In this document: positions 17,599-26,239 of the stretch, in pieces
Layout: each line of letters begins with the position of its first letter
Position numbering within the stretch: position 1 is the first letter of the stretch
Source: Pseudomonas sp. MRSN 12121
Lineage (GTDB): Bacteria; Pseudomonadota; Gammaproteobacteria; Pseudomonadales; Pseudomonadaceae
DNA length: 64,000 bases
Assembly: GCF_000931465.1 (NCBI RefSeq)
Contig: NZ_CP010892.1
Location: 5,603,388 to 5,667,387 of the forward strand
Direction: 5' to 3'
The notes under the pieces: model-generated
What the model was told of the DNA's origin: nothing
Seen by the model: only the letters and a program-made list of their open reading frames with translations
Database searches by the model: none
Made by a program: the position numbers and the translations under genes

Positions 17599-17999
17599 TG
17601 ACCTATCCCCTCTGCTGACAGTGATCCAGGCGAAGAGCGATTCAGGCTACGTCCGTGAGATGACAGCGACAATGTTCGCAGCGCTCGGCGGCGTTGACCG
17701 ATCCGTCCAGCCTGCGCCTCCGCCCTTTTCCCTGTCCCCACTTCCCTTCCTGCCCTCGGCCCGACCAGCGGTTGCAAGAATGAACTTTGCAGGCATCGTC
17801 GTGGAACTGGCAGAAAACCAACTTCTATAAACTCCTCAAGCTGAAACGTATCAGCTTATGCAAAAGCGCCAATTATGCATAAATGCAAATTCATCCTTGA
17901 CCCGAAAAACCGACTCGCCCAAGATGAAATTGCTGTATGCACATACAGTATTTCTGATGCGTTATTTATCCGCATCCATTCACGGACGAGGTAATTCCT
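17599..17999. promoter_or_regulatory. 401-bp regulatory gap upstream of levansucrase
   Basis: No gene is visible. The part next to levansucrase is AT-rich and holds two palindromes: TTATGCATAA (17873-17882) and CTGTATG-CA-CATACAG (17933-17948), the second with perfect 7-bp arms 52 bp before the start codon. TATGCAAA-like words recur around 17867-17889. These are candidate operators for levansucrase control. Confidence 0.45.
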
Positions 18000-19268
18000 A
18001 TGCAAAACAATCCTGAGAAATTTGGCAAAACACCCCATCGGCCCAGCCTGTGGACCCGCGCCGATGCGCTGAAAGTCCATGCGGACGATCCCACCACCAC
18101 CCAGCCGCTGGTCAGCGCGGACTTCCCGGTCCTGAGCGACCAAGTATTCATCTGGGACACCATGCCGCTGCGCGACATGGACGGAAACATAACCTCCGTC
18201 GACGGCTGGTCGGTGATCTTCACCCTGACCGCCGATCGTCATCCGAACGACCCGCAGTACCTCGATGAAAACGGCAACTACGACATCACCCGCGACTGGA
18301 ACGACCGCCACGGCCGGGCAAAGATGTACTACTGGTTTTCCCGTACCGGCAAGGACTGGGAGCTCGGCGGCCGGGTCATGGCCGAAGGGGTCTCGCCGAC
18401 CGTTCGCGAATGGGCCGGCACACCGGTCCTGTTGAACGAACGGGGTGAGGTGGACCTGTATTACACCGCCGTCACGCCGGGCGCGACCATCGTCAAGGTA
18501 CGGGGCCGCGTGGTCACCACCGAGCATGGCGTCAGCCTGGTCGGCTTCGAGAAGGTCAAGCCGCTGTTCGAGGCCGACGGCAAGATGTACCAGACCGAAG
18601 CACAGAACCCGTTCTGGGGTTTCCGCGACCCGTGGCCGTTTCGCGACCCCAACGACGGCAAGCTGTACATGCTGTTCGAGGGCAACGTGGCCGGCGAGCG
18701 CGGCTCGCACAAGGTCGGCGAAGCGGAAATCGGCGATGTGCCGCCCGGCCATGAAGACGTCGGCAACTCGCGCTTCCAGACCGCCTGCGTCGGTATCGCC
18801 GTGGCCCGCGACGAAGACGGCGACGACTGGGAAATGCTGCCGCCGCTGCTGACCGCGGTCGGCGTCAACGACCAGACCGAACGCCCGCACTTCGTGTTCC
18901 AGGACGGCAAGTACTACCTGTTCACCATCAGCCACACCTTCACCTATGCCGACGGGGTGACCGGGCCGGACGGGGTGTACGGTTTCGTCGCGGACTCGCT
19001 GTTCGGCCCCTACGTGCCGTTGAACGGTTCCGGCCTGGTACTGGGCAATCCATCGTCCCAGCCGTTCCAGACCTACTCGCATTGTGTGATGCCCAACGGC
19101 CTGGTGACCTCCTTCATCGACAGCGTACCGACCGCCGATGGCGGCATCCGTATCGGCGGCACCGAAGCACCGACGGTGGAGATCAGGATCAAAGGCCAGC
19201 AGACCTTCGTGGTGGCCGAGTACGACTATGGCTACATCCCGCCGATGCTCGATGTAACGCTCAAGTAA
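18000..19268 (+). CDS. lsc: Levansucrase (GH68)
   Basis: A 422-residue glycoside hydrolase family 68 enzyme, which makes the fructan levan from sucrose outside the cell. The nucleophile motif is FIWDTMPLRD (Asp53), the stabiliser is FRDPWPF (around residue 210), and the acid/base region includes FEGNVAGERG. As in P. syringae LscB/LscC there is no classical signal peptide. It stands alone with its own long upstream region. Family assignment is firm. Confidence 0.95.
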   Translation: MQNNPEKFGKTPHRPSLWTRADALKVHADDPTTTQPLVSADFPVLSDQVFIWDTMPLRDMDGNITSVDGWSVIFTLTADRHPNDPQYLDENGNYDITRDWNDRHGRAKMYYWFSRTGKDWELGGRVMAEGVSPTVREWAGTPVLLNERGEVDLYYTAVTPGATIVKVRGRVVTTEHGVSLVGFEKVKPLFEADGKMYQTEAQNPFWGFRDPWPFRDPNDGKLYMLFEGNVAGERGSHKVGEAEIGDVPPGHEDVGNSRFQTACVGIAVARDEDGDDWEMLPPLLTAVGVNDQTERPHFVFQDGKYYLFTISHTFTYADGVTGPDGVYGFVADSLFGPYVPLNGSGLVLGNPSSQPFQTYSHCVMPNGLVTSFIDSVPTADGGIRIGGTEAPTVEIRIKGQQTFVVAEYDYGYIPPMLDVTLK

Positions 19269-19407
19269 TAGCGACACAGGGCGCTCAGGCAGCGGGTTCG
19301 AGTTCGATGAAGAACCCGTCGTGGATATGATCGAGATATCCGGCCTGACTCACTGCGACTTTGCTCAGGAGCTTTATTGAACAATGCGTAGTACCGCCCC
19401 TTCGGAG

Positions 19408-19429
19408 CTGGCTACACGGATGTAGCCAG
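19408..19429. repeat. 8-bp hairpin in the lsc/potF-like convergent gap
   Basis: CTGGCTAC / GTAGCCAG with a 6-base loop, in the 228-bp gap between two convergent genes. There is no T-run, so it is at best a weak terminator. I see no gene in this gap. Confidence 0.4.
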
Positions 19430-19496
19430 TTCTGCTCCTGCTTGCGCAAACCGCAGCAGCGCCCTCCTCTCTCCGGCCCGCAGCGGCCTTCCCGGG

Positions 19497-20591
19497 TCAG
19501 TTCCCGGTCTTGACCTTGCTCCACACCCGGGTGCGTACCCGCTCCATCTTCAGCGGCAGCGGTTCCAGCGGGAACAGCGTGGCCATCACCTCGGCGGAAG
19601 GATAGACCTCGCGGTTGTCGCGGATCTTCGGGTCCACCAGGGCAGTGGCATCGCGGTTGGCGTTGGGGTAGCCCAGGTAGTCGGATGACTGGGCAATCAC
19701 GGACGGGCGCAGCAGGTAGTCGATGAACTTCAGGCCGTCCTGTGGATGCGGCGCATCCTTGAGCAGGACCAGGTTTTCCATCCAGACCGGCCCGCCCTCA
19801 CGAGGAATGCTGTAGAGCAGATGACGGCCGTTGTTGGCCTTCTGCGAAGCGACCTGGGCATCGAACACCCCGCCGCTCCAGCCGACCACCACGCAGATGT
19901 TGCCGTTGGCCAGGTCGGTGATGAATCTTGACGAGTCGAAGTAGCGGATATGCGGGCGCACCTTGAGCAACAAGGCCTCGGCCTTCTTGTAGTCCTCGGG
20001 GTTCTGGCTGTTGTAGGGCAGGCCCAGGTAATGCAGGGCGATCGGGATGATTTCCCCCGGGGCATCGAGCATGGCGACCCCGCACTGGCCGAGCCTGGCC
20101 AGGTTCTCTTCCTTGAAGATCAGGTCCCAGGAGTCCACCGGCGCCTGGTCGCCGAGCAGCGCCTTGACCTTGTCGGCGTCGTAGCCGATGCCCGTGGTGC
20201 CCCACAGGTAAGGCGCGGCGAAGCGGTTGCCGGGGTCGTTGCTCTGCACCTTGGCCAGCATCGCCGGGTCCAGGTGCGACCAGTTGCCCAGCTGGCTGCG
20301 GTCCAGCTCCTGGAGCACCCCGGCCTTGATCAGGTTCGGCAACAGGTCACTGCTGGCCACCACCACGTCATAGCCGCTGCGTCCGGCCATCAGCTTGCTC
20401 TGCATCACGTCGCTGTTGTCGAAGGTGTCCTGCAGCACGCTGATGCCGGTTTCCTTGTGAAACTGGCCGGGCGTGTCCGGGGCGATGTAGTCGTACCAGT
20501 TATAGAAGTGCACGCTCGGTTCGGCGGCCTGGGCCGTAGCGAAACCGAACAGTGCGACCAGGGCCAGGGGTAAACAACGGATAGCATTCAT
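19497..20591 (-). CDS. Polyamine-type ABC transporter substrate-binding protein (PotF-like)
   Basis: A 364-residue periplasmic binding protein with a Sec signal peptide (MNAIRCLPLALVALFGFATAQA, cleaved near residue 22). Mature sequence VHFYNWYDYIAPDTPGQF is the standard spermidine/putrescine-binding opening. No permease or ATPase genes are beside it, so it is a solo binding protein using another transporter, or acts as a sensor. Ligand is likely a polyamine or related amine, by family. Confidence 0.9.
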   Translation of the reverse strand: MNAIRCLPLALVALFGFATAQAAEPSVHFYNWYDYIAPDTPGQFHKETGISVLQDTFDNSDVMQSKLMAGRSGYDVVVASSDLLPNLIKAGVLQELDRSQLGNWSHLDPAMLAKVQSNDPGNRFAAPYLWGTTGIGYDADKVKALLGDQAPVDSWDLIFKEENLARLGQCGVAMLDAPGEIIPIALHYLGLPYNSQNPEDYKKAEALLLKVRPHIRYFDSSRFITDLANGNICVVVGWSGGVFDAQVASQKANNGRHLLYSIPREGGPVWMENLVLLKDAPHPQDGLKFIDYLLRPSVIAQSSDYLGYPNANRDATALVDPKIRDNREVYPSAEVMATLFPLEPLPLKMERVRTRVWSKVKTGN

Positions 20592-20695
20592 CTGAGGGCT
20601 CCGAGCGTTGGCACCCGTCCACGGACGTGTACCGCGCCTGCTGATTGTGGATTGTTATGGCAGGGCCGAAAGCGGCGGAAAAACAGCGGTGGGAC

Positions 20696-21511
20696 TTAGG
20701 GAATCAACAACTCGCGACGGCCGTCGGCATGTTCGACGCATTCGCCGGGCAGGTGCAGGCGCCGGTCGCGCAGGTAGTCGTAGTCGCGGCGGGCAGCCTT
20801 GAGTTGCCCGAGATCGAGTTCCAGCACCTGCCGGCACTCGTCGCGACCGGCCTCGAACAGCATCCGGCCGAAGGGGTCGACCACCGCGCTGCCGCCAGCG
20901 AACACCAGGCCATCGCCGCCATCGCCGACGCGGTTCGCCATCACCGCGAACGCCTGGTTCTCCTGGGCCCGGGCCATGATCGCGGTGCGGTGCACCGGGC
21001 CGTAGGGGTCCATGTTGCCGTTGCTCACCAGGATCAGTTCGGCGCCCAATTGGCCGAGGGCACGGGCGGTTTCGGGCAGTTCGATGTCGTAGCAGATCAG
21101 CAGCCCGACCCGCACACCCCGCCAGAGCACGGTGGTGTAGCGATCGCCCGGCTGGAACAGGCCGCGCTCGTCGGGCCACAGATGGGTCTTGCGATAACTC
21201 GTCGCTATCCCTTCGGGGGTCACCAGCAGCGAGGTGTTGTAGTAGTGACCGGCGGCGGCTTCGGCGATGCCGACCACCACCGCGACCCCCTTCTCGCGCA
21301 CGGCCCGCAACACCGCCTGGATGCTCGGCCCGTCCACGGCCTCGGCCACCTCGGGCAACTGCTGCCGATTGGCAAAACCGCTGATCTGGGTCTCCGGGAA
21401 TACCAGCAGGTCGATGTCGTCAGCACAGTCGGCAATGCCCCGCAGGACCCGCTCAAGGTTGTAGGCCGTGTCACCGTCGCGGCCGGCCAGTTGCATCAGT
21501 TCAATTTTCAT
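20696..21511 (-). CDS. Nitrilase-superfamily amidase, RamA-like
   Basis: The start at 21511 (MKIELMQLAGRDGDTAYNL) gives 271 residues. Catalytic triad motifs of the carbon-nitrogen hydrolase family are all present: FPETQ (Glu), SYRKTHLWP (Lys) and GLLICYDIELPE (Cys). From memory the sequence strongly resembles the R-stereoselective amidase RamA of Pseudomonas, which hydrolyses cyclic amino-acid amides. It lies downstream of and on the same strand as the fatty-amine locus, but about 160 bp away and not clearly in that operon. Confidence 0.85.
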   Translation of the reverse strand: MKIELMQLAGRDGDTAYNLERVLRGIADCADDIDLLVFPETQISGFANRQQLPEVAEAVDGPSIQAVLRAVREKGVAVVVGIAEAAAGHYYNTSLLVTPEGIATSYRKTHLWPDERGLFQPGDRYTTVLWRGVRVGLLICYDIELPETARALGQLGAELILVSNGNMDPYGPVHRTAIMARAQENQAFAVMANRVGDGGDGLVFAGGSAVVDPFGRMLFEAGRDECRQVLELDLGQLKAARRDYDYLRDRRLHLPGECVEHADGRRELLIP

Positions 21512-21671
21512 TGTGGGTCCCTTGAAGTGCCGGCGGGTCCTGGAACGCCGCATTGGCGGCACCCGGCGGGCTGGCAGCGAGTATGGAGGGCCCGCGGCCG
21601 CAAGGTAATCACTTCAAGAGAGTACCCCGCCGGGGTTAGTCGACGGGGCGGTCAGCACCAGGCGTGAGGGT

Positions 21672-22055
21672 TCAGGCGCTCCCCAGCGGCTGGCGCGAAG
21701 CCTGCGGCGCCTTCAGCGCACGCCAGGTCCACAGCGCGCTGCACAGGTCCGGCAGGGCCAGCAGCAACAGCACTGGCGCTACCAGCCCGGCGGTGACGAA
21801 GGCGGCAAAGAACAGCGGCACCGACAGGCGGATGGCCACGGTCAGGGCCATGAATTCGCGCCGTTCGGTATAGCCGGCCCACACGTAATACACCCCCAGG
21901 TACAGCGCCAGCTGGCCCATCACCCGGATCCACACCTCGTCGGTCGGGGCAAAGCCGAACAGCGGCAACAGCAGGTTGGGCGCCAGCACCAGCGCGGCGC
22001 CGAGCAGCAACATGTACAGGCCGAACAGCAACACGCTCTTGCCCGGATGGCTCAT
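21672..22055 (-). CDS. Small integral membrane protein, unknown function
   Basis: A 127-residue protein with about four hydrophobic helices (LLFGLYMLLLGAALVLAP, LALYLGVYYVWAG, LFFAAFVTAGLVAPVLLLL). It overlaps the end of the flavin monooxygenase gene by 4 bases (ATGA), so the two are translationally coupled and the protein probably belongs to the same operon. No motif identifies a function. Confidence 0.75.
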   Translation of the reverse strand: MSHPGKSVLLFGLYMLLLGAALVLAPNLLLPLFGFAPTDEVWIRVMGQLALYLGVYYVWAGYTERREFMALTVAIRLSVPLFFAAFVTAGLVAPVLLLLALPDLCSALWTWRALKAPQASRQPLGSA

Positions 22056-23566
22056 GGTTTCACTCCTTGGATGGGGGCGGTGAGGCGGTAGGCCTCGGCA
22101 TCGAAACGCCGGGTCTGCCGGCGGAACTGCCAGGTGAACCCCGGCCACAGGGCGACATTGCGCCCGCTGTGCGGGTCCCGGTACCAGCTCTGGCAACTGC
22201 CGACGCTCCACACCGTGCCGCGCAGCCTGTCGCGCAGGCCCTGGTTGAACCGTTCCTGGGCCTGCGGATCGACGTCGAGGCTGGTCACCCCCAGCCGTTG
22301 CAGGGTCTCCAGGGCGCCGAGGATGTAGGCGATCTGCGACTCGATCATGTAGACGATGGAGTTGTGCCCCAGGCCGGTGTTGGGCCCCATCAGCAGGAAC
22401 AGGTTGGGAAAGCCGCTGACCGTAGTGCCCTTGTAGGCTTCGCTGCCCTGCTGCCAGGTCTCGACGATGTCCACCCCGCCGCGCCCGAGGATCATCCCCG
22501 CCGGGAACGGCATGCGGGCCTTGAAGCCGGTGCCGAGGATCAGCGCGTCCAGGACGTGGCGCTGGCCGTCGACGGTGACCAGCGCATCCTCGGTGACTTC
22601 GCGGATGCCGCTGGTGACCAGCCGCGCGTTGGCCTGGGCCAGGGCCGGAAAATAGTCGTTGGACAACAGGATGCGCTTGCAGCCGATGCGGTAGTCGGGG
22701 GTCAGGCGCCGGCGCAGCTCCGGGTCCTTGACCTGGCGCCGCAGCAGGTTGAGCGCCAGCCATTGGTGCAGGCCCATCAGCCGCGGATTGAACACGAAGC
22801 CCAGGACCCGGGTTTCATGGGCGGTGTAGATCAGCCCGCGCAGCAGCCGCTGCAGCGCCGGAAATCGCCGCAGCAGGCGCTGGGCCATGCCGGAGAACGC
22901 CCGGTCCGGCTTGGGGATGATCCACGGCGGCGTGCGCTGGAACACTGCCAGGCTGGCCACCCGTGGCTGGATCTGCGGCACGAACTGGATCGCCGAGGCG
23001 CCGGTGCCGATCACCCCGACCCGCTTGCCGGCCAGGTCGTAGTCGTGATCCCAGCGCTGGGAATGGAAGACCCGGCCCTTGAAACGCTCCAGCCCCGGCA
23101 ACCGGGGGTAATCCGGGGTCGACAGGGCCCCGGTGCCGGCCACCACCACCTGGGCGAAGCGCACGCCGCCGCGGGCGTCCGTCACCTGCCACAGCGCGCG
23201 TTCTTCCAGCCAGCGCAGGCCGGTGACCCGGGTGTCGAAGCAGCAGTGTTGCAGCACCCGGTATTTGTCGGCGCAGTGCTTGAGGTAGTCGCGGATCTCC
23301 GGCTGCGGCGAATAGCGCCGCGACCAGCCGGGGTTGGGCTCGAAGGAAAACGAATACAGGTGGGAGGGAATGTCGCAGGCGCACCCGGGGTACTGGTTGA
23401 CCCACCAGGTACCGCCGACGCCGGCCTCCTGTTCGAGGACGAGAAAATCCTCCTCGCCGCGCTCGCGCAGCTTGATCGCCATGCCGATCCCGGAAAACCC
23501 GGCACCGATGATCAGCACCCGGTAGACCCGCGCCGGATCGGCCTGCTCCTTGGATAACGCACTCAT
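22052..23566 (-). CDS. FAD-dependent monooxygenase, Baeyer-Villiger type
   Basis: The start at 23566 (MSALSKEQADPARVYRV) gives 504 residues. It has an FAD-binding GAGFSGIG motif near residue 30, a second dinucleotide motif GVIGTGASAIQ, and between them FKGRVFHSQRWD, which fits the Baeyer-Villiger fingerprint FxGxxxHxxxW. Family members insert oxygen into ketones or aldehydes using NADPH; some oxidise N or S. Its position at the end of the lipid-amine operon suggests product or by-product oxidation. That is inference. Confidence 0.88.
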   Translation of the reverse strand: MSALSKEQADPARVYRVLIIGAGFSGIGMAIKLRERGEEDFLVLEQEAGVGGTWWVNQYPGCACDIPSHLYSFSFEPNPGWSRRYSPQPEIRDYLKHCADKYRVLQHCCFDTRVTGLRWLEERALWQVTDARGGVRFAQVVVAGTGALSTPDYPRLPGLERFKGRVFHSQRWDHDYDLAGKRVGVIGTGASAIQFVPQIQPRVASLAVFQRTPPWIIPKPDRAFSGMAQRLLRRFPALQRLLRGLIYTAHETRVLGFVFNPRLMGLHQWLALNLLRRQVKDPELRRRLTPDYRIGCKRILLSNDYFPALAQANARLVTSGIREVTEDALVTVDGQRHVLDALILGTGFKARMPFPAGMILGRGGVDIVETWQQGSEAYKGTTVSGFPNLFLLMGPNTGLGHNSIVYMIESQIAYILGALETLQRLGVTSLDVDPQAQERFNQGLRDRLRGTVWSVGSCQSWYRDPHSGRNVALWPGFTWQFRRQTRRFDAEAYRLTAPIQGVKP

Positions 23567-23678
23567 GTTCCTGACTCCTGTCGGCAAAAACACCGGGCGC
23601 GACTGTCCACAGCCCATGCCCGGCTGGCGTTTGCGCAATGCGCTGGATCGAGGACGGGCCGTGCGGCGGCCCGAGTGG

Positions 23679-24176
23679 CTAGGCCGATTCGGCGCGCAAC
23701 TGGCTGGTGCGGTGCGCCAGGTTCTCCAGCGCCTGCGGGTCGAGTTCGGCGGCAATCACCAGGGCCTGGCGCCGCAGGGTTTCCAGCGGCGTGCGACGGC
23801 CGAAGATGCCGGTGAAATGCATGAACATGCGCATCCCAAAGCCCAGCCCATCGCCCCGCTGCCGCGGCACCAGATGCAGGTGGGCATGGGGAATGTGCTG
23901 GTTGGTGGCCTTGCCGTCGTTGACGATCAGGTGCGTGCCCTCCACGCCGAAGCCGGCGCGCCGCTGGGCGGCGAGCAAGGTGTCGAACACCTGGTACAGG
24001 TGCTGGCGCACGACCGTGGGCAGCTGTTCGAGCTTCTCCACGTGGGCCAGCGGTATCAGCAGCAGATGGCCCTGGCCCAGCGGGTGGACGTCCATGAACG
24101 CCATGCAGTACGGGTCGCGATAGACCATGGCGCTGGGCAATTGGTCGGCCGCGATCTGGCAGAAAATACAGGTCAT
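23679..24176 (-). CDS. HIT-family nucleotide hydrolase
   Basis: A 165-residue histidine-triad protein: CIFCQIAAD near the start, then NQHIPHAHLHLVPR, giving HxHxH. HIT proteins hydrolyse nucleoside phosphoramidates and acyl- or aminoacyl-adenylates. Placed between a desaturase and a monooxygenase, it could clear stray acyl-adenylates made by the fatty acyl-AMP ligase; that link is inference. It is 48 bp from the upstream desaturase. Confidence 0.88.
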   Translation of the reverse strand: MTCIFCQIAADQLPSAMVYRDPYCMAFMDVHPLGQGHLLLIPLAHVEKLEQLPTVVRQHLYQVFDTLLAAQRRAGFGVEGTHLIVNDGKATNQHIPHAHLHLVPRQRGDGLGFGMRMFMHFTGIFGRRTPLETLRRQALVIAAELDPQALENLAHRTSQLRAESA

Positions 24177-24224
24177 CCGTGAGTCCTCGGTGGGTGGCAG
24201 TCCGTTGGGCGCAGTAAATGTAGC

Positions 24225-25181
24225 TCACGCTGCCCGCCGAGGTTCGGTGCAAGTTGTTACCGGACGTCGCGCGAACATCCGCGCCAGCAGCCAGCGGTCG
24301 CGCAGGTAAGGCTTGTCGGCCAGCAGCGCCGCCAGTTGCGGCAGGTTGACGAAGGGCACGCCGGGGTAGATGTGATGCTCGACGTGGTAATTGATATTGG
24401 CCCACAGCAGGCCGATCAGCCGGTCGCTGACGGTCACGGTGTTTTTCGCCAGGTCCAGGCGCTGCGGGTCGTCCACCTCCAGGGTGGCCATGGGGAAGTG
24501 TTCGTAGCCCCGGGATATCGGGTTGATCACCAGCGCCAGCACCAGCAGCGGCGCGACGAAGATCAGCACGAATTGCAGCAGCAGGCCCTGGCTATGGCAC
24601 CAGACGCCGATCGCCGCCATCGACAGCAGGTTGAACGCCAGCTCGCGCAGGACCCGGTTGCGCACCGCCTTGCCGTAGCGCACCAGGGAGAAGTAGATGA
24701 AACGCGGCACGAACACGGCGATGCGCAGGAACATCCACTTCACCCCGCCGGTGTAGTTCCAGTCGTCGGGGTCCTGGTCCGGGTCGCCCAGGTAGCGGTG
24801 ATGGTATTTGTGGCACTCGGTGAAGGAGGAAAACGGGAACACGATGAACCAGGCCATGAAGCGTCCGAGCCACAGGTTGCACGCCGCCGAACGGAACGCG
24901 CTGGCATGCCCGCAGTCGTGTTGCAGCACGGTGAAGGCATGCAGCTGGTTGCCCAGTACCAGCACCGCCAGGGCCATGCCCCAGGGGTTGTCGCCGAGCA
25001 GGATGTACAACGCCGCCGCGCACCAGACCAGCACATGCAGCAACGACCACAGCGCGAACTTCAGCGGCTGCGGCTGCATCAGCGCCTGTAACTGGGCCAG
25101 GCGCTCGCGGTCGACCCGCAGCTCGGCGCGCTTGGCCAGCCGCAGTTGGTCCGCGGCGCCGTGATGGGTTGAATGACTCAT
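24225..25181 (-). CDS. Membrane fatty-acid desaturase (first of three)
   Basis: The start at 25181 follows AGAGGAAGGT and gives 318 residues. The three histidine boxes that bind the di-iron centre are HDCGH, HKYHH and HVEHH, with hydrophobic helices on both sides (LWSLLHVLVWCAAALYILLG; LLQFVLIFVAPLLVLALV). It resembles acyl-lipid or acyl-ACP desaturases. It follows the ferredoxin-type reductase gene by 26 bp, which likely supplies electrons. Regiochemistry cannot be read from sequence. Confidence 0.9.
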   Translation of the reverse strand: MSHSTHHGAADQLRLAKRAELRVDRERLAQLQALMQPQPLKFALWSLLHVLVWCAAALYILLGDNPWGMALAVLVLGNQLHAFTVLQHDCGHASAFRSAACNLWLGRFMAWFIVFPFSSFTECHKYHHRYLGDPDQDPDDWNYTGGVKWMFLRIAVFVPRFIYFSLVRYGKAVRNRVLRELAFNLLSMAAIGVWCHSQGLLLQFVLIFVAPLLVLALVINPISRGYEHFPMATLEVDDPQRLDLAKNTVTVSDRLIGLLWANINYHVEHHIYPGVPFVNLPQLAALLADKPYLRDRWLLARMFARRPVTTCTEPRRAA

Positions 25182-25207
25182 GAATTGACCTTCCTCTGTC
25201 TGGATCG

Positions 25208-26239
25208 CTAATCGACTTGCAGGCGCACGTCGTCTGTCATGGGGTAGCCCACGCACAGCAGTGCCTGGTCCCGGTTGAGTTCGTCCGCCGACAGCCCGTG
25301 GTCCTCGCGCATGCGTACCTGCCCCGCCAACCGGGTGCAGACGCAGGCGGTGCAGAAGCCGCTGCGGCAGGAAAACGGTGGCTGTATGCCGTTGGCCAGG
25401 GCCGCGTCGAGCAGGCTCTGGCCCGGGGCGACCGTGAAGCGATGGGCCTGGCCCTGCATCAGCAGCTCCACGCGTTTGGCCGTATCACCGCCGGGCGTCG
25501 GGGCCTCGGCCGGGGTGAAGCGCTCCTGGTGCACGCGTTCCGGGGCGATGCCCAGGGTCTCCAGGGCGGCGCTGACCTCGTCCATCATGCCGCTGGGGCC
25601 GCAGCTGTAGTACTCGCGGGCCTGGGGCCCGGGCAGCGCGCCGAGCAGGTCCAGCAGCCGCTGCCGGGTCAGGCGCCCTTCCTGGCCCCCCGGCCCCTGC
25701 GGCCGCGACAGCACGTGCACCAGTTGCAAGCGCTCGCCGAAGGTCTGCCGCAACTGGTCGAGCTTGTCGCCGAAGATCACCGACTGCCGGTTGCGGTTGC
25801 CGTAGATCAGCGACACCTGCGCGTCCGGCTCGAAGTGCAGCGCCGACTTGAGGATCGAGAAGATCGGCGTGATCCCGCTGCCCGCCGCCAGCAGCACCAG
25901 GTGCCGGCCCTGGCCCGGTTGCGGAACGAAGGTGAAGCGACCGTGGGTGCCCAGGGTCTGCACCGCGTCGCCGGCGCTCAACTCCTGCACCAGGCGGTTG
26001 GACACCTTGCCGCCGGCCACCCGCTTGACGGTGATCGACAGGGTCTTGTCCAGCCCCGGCGTGCTGCTGATGGAATAGGCGCGACAGCCCTTGGCGCCAT
26101 CGACGTCGACCTCCAGGGTCAGGTACTGCCCGGCGCTGTAGCGGACTTTGCGCAGCAACGGCTGCTTGAGGTGAATGGTCACCGCGTCGTCGGTTTCCCG
26201 CTCGATGGCGGCGACTTTCAAGGTCAGGGGTCGGTTCAT
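25208..26239 (-). CDS. Ferredoxin-fused NAD(P)H oxidoreductase
   Basis: A 343-residue electron-transfer protein. The N-terminal part is a ferredoxin-NADP reductase domain: FAD motif RAYSIS, nucleotide motif LLAAGSGITPIFSIL and CGPSGMMDEV. The C-terminal ~85 residues form a plant-type [2Fe-2S] ferredoxin with CRSGFCTACVC and a distant fourth Cys (LLCVGYP). This layout (PaaE/HcaD-like) feeds electrons to di-iron oxygenases and desaturases. Its start overlaps the end of the upstream desaturase gene (ATGA) and another desaturase follows, so it is very likely their redox partner. Confidence 0.92.
   Translation of the reverse strand: MNRPLTLKVAAIERETDDAVTIHLKQPLLRKVRYSAGQYLTLEVDVDGAKGCRAYSISSTPGLDKTLSITVKRVAGGKVSNRLVQELSAGDAVQTLGTHGRFTFVPQPGQGRHLVLLAAGSGITPIFSILKSALHFEPDAQVSLIYGNRNRQSVIFGDKLDQLRQTFGERLQLVHVLSRPQGPGGQEGRLTRQRLLDLLGALPGPQAREYYSCGPSGMMDEVSAALETLGIAPERVHQERFTPAEAPTPGGDTAKRVELLMQGQAHRFTVAPGQSLLDAALANGIQPPFSCRSGFCTACVCTRLAGQVRMREDHGLSADELNRDQALLCVGYPMTDDVRLQVD

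Noticed and set aside
19285..19524. 79-codon minus-strand frame between levansucrase and the polyamine-binding gene
   Set aside because: Overlaps the end of the binding-protein gene and has no initiation signal; at most a remnant, not supportable.
21623..21638. TACCCCGCCGGGGTTA as a third copy of the amine-locus operator
   Set aside because: The symmetry centre and spacing differ from the two 16-bp sites; only the TAC-CCG start is shared.
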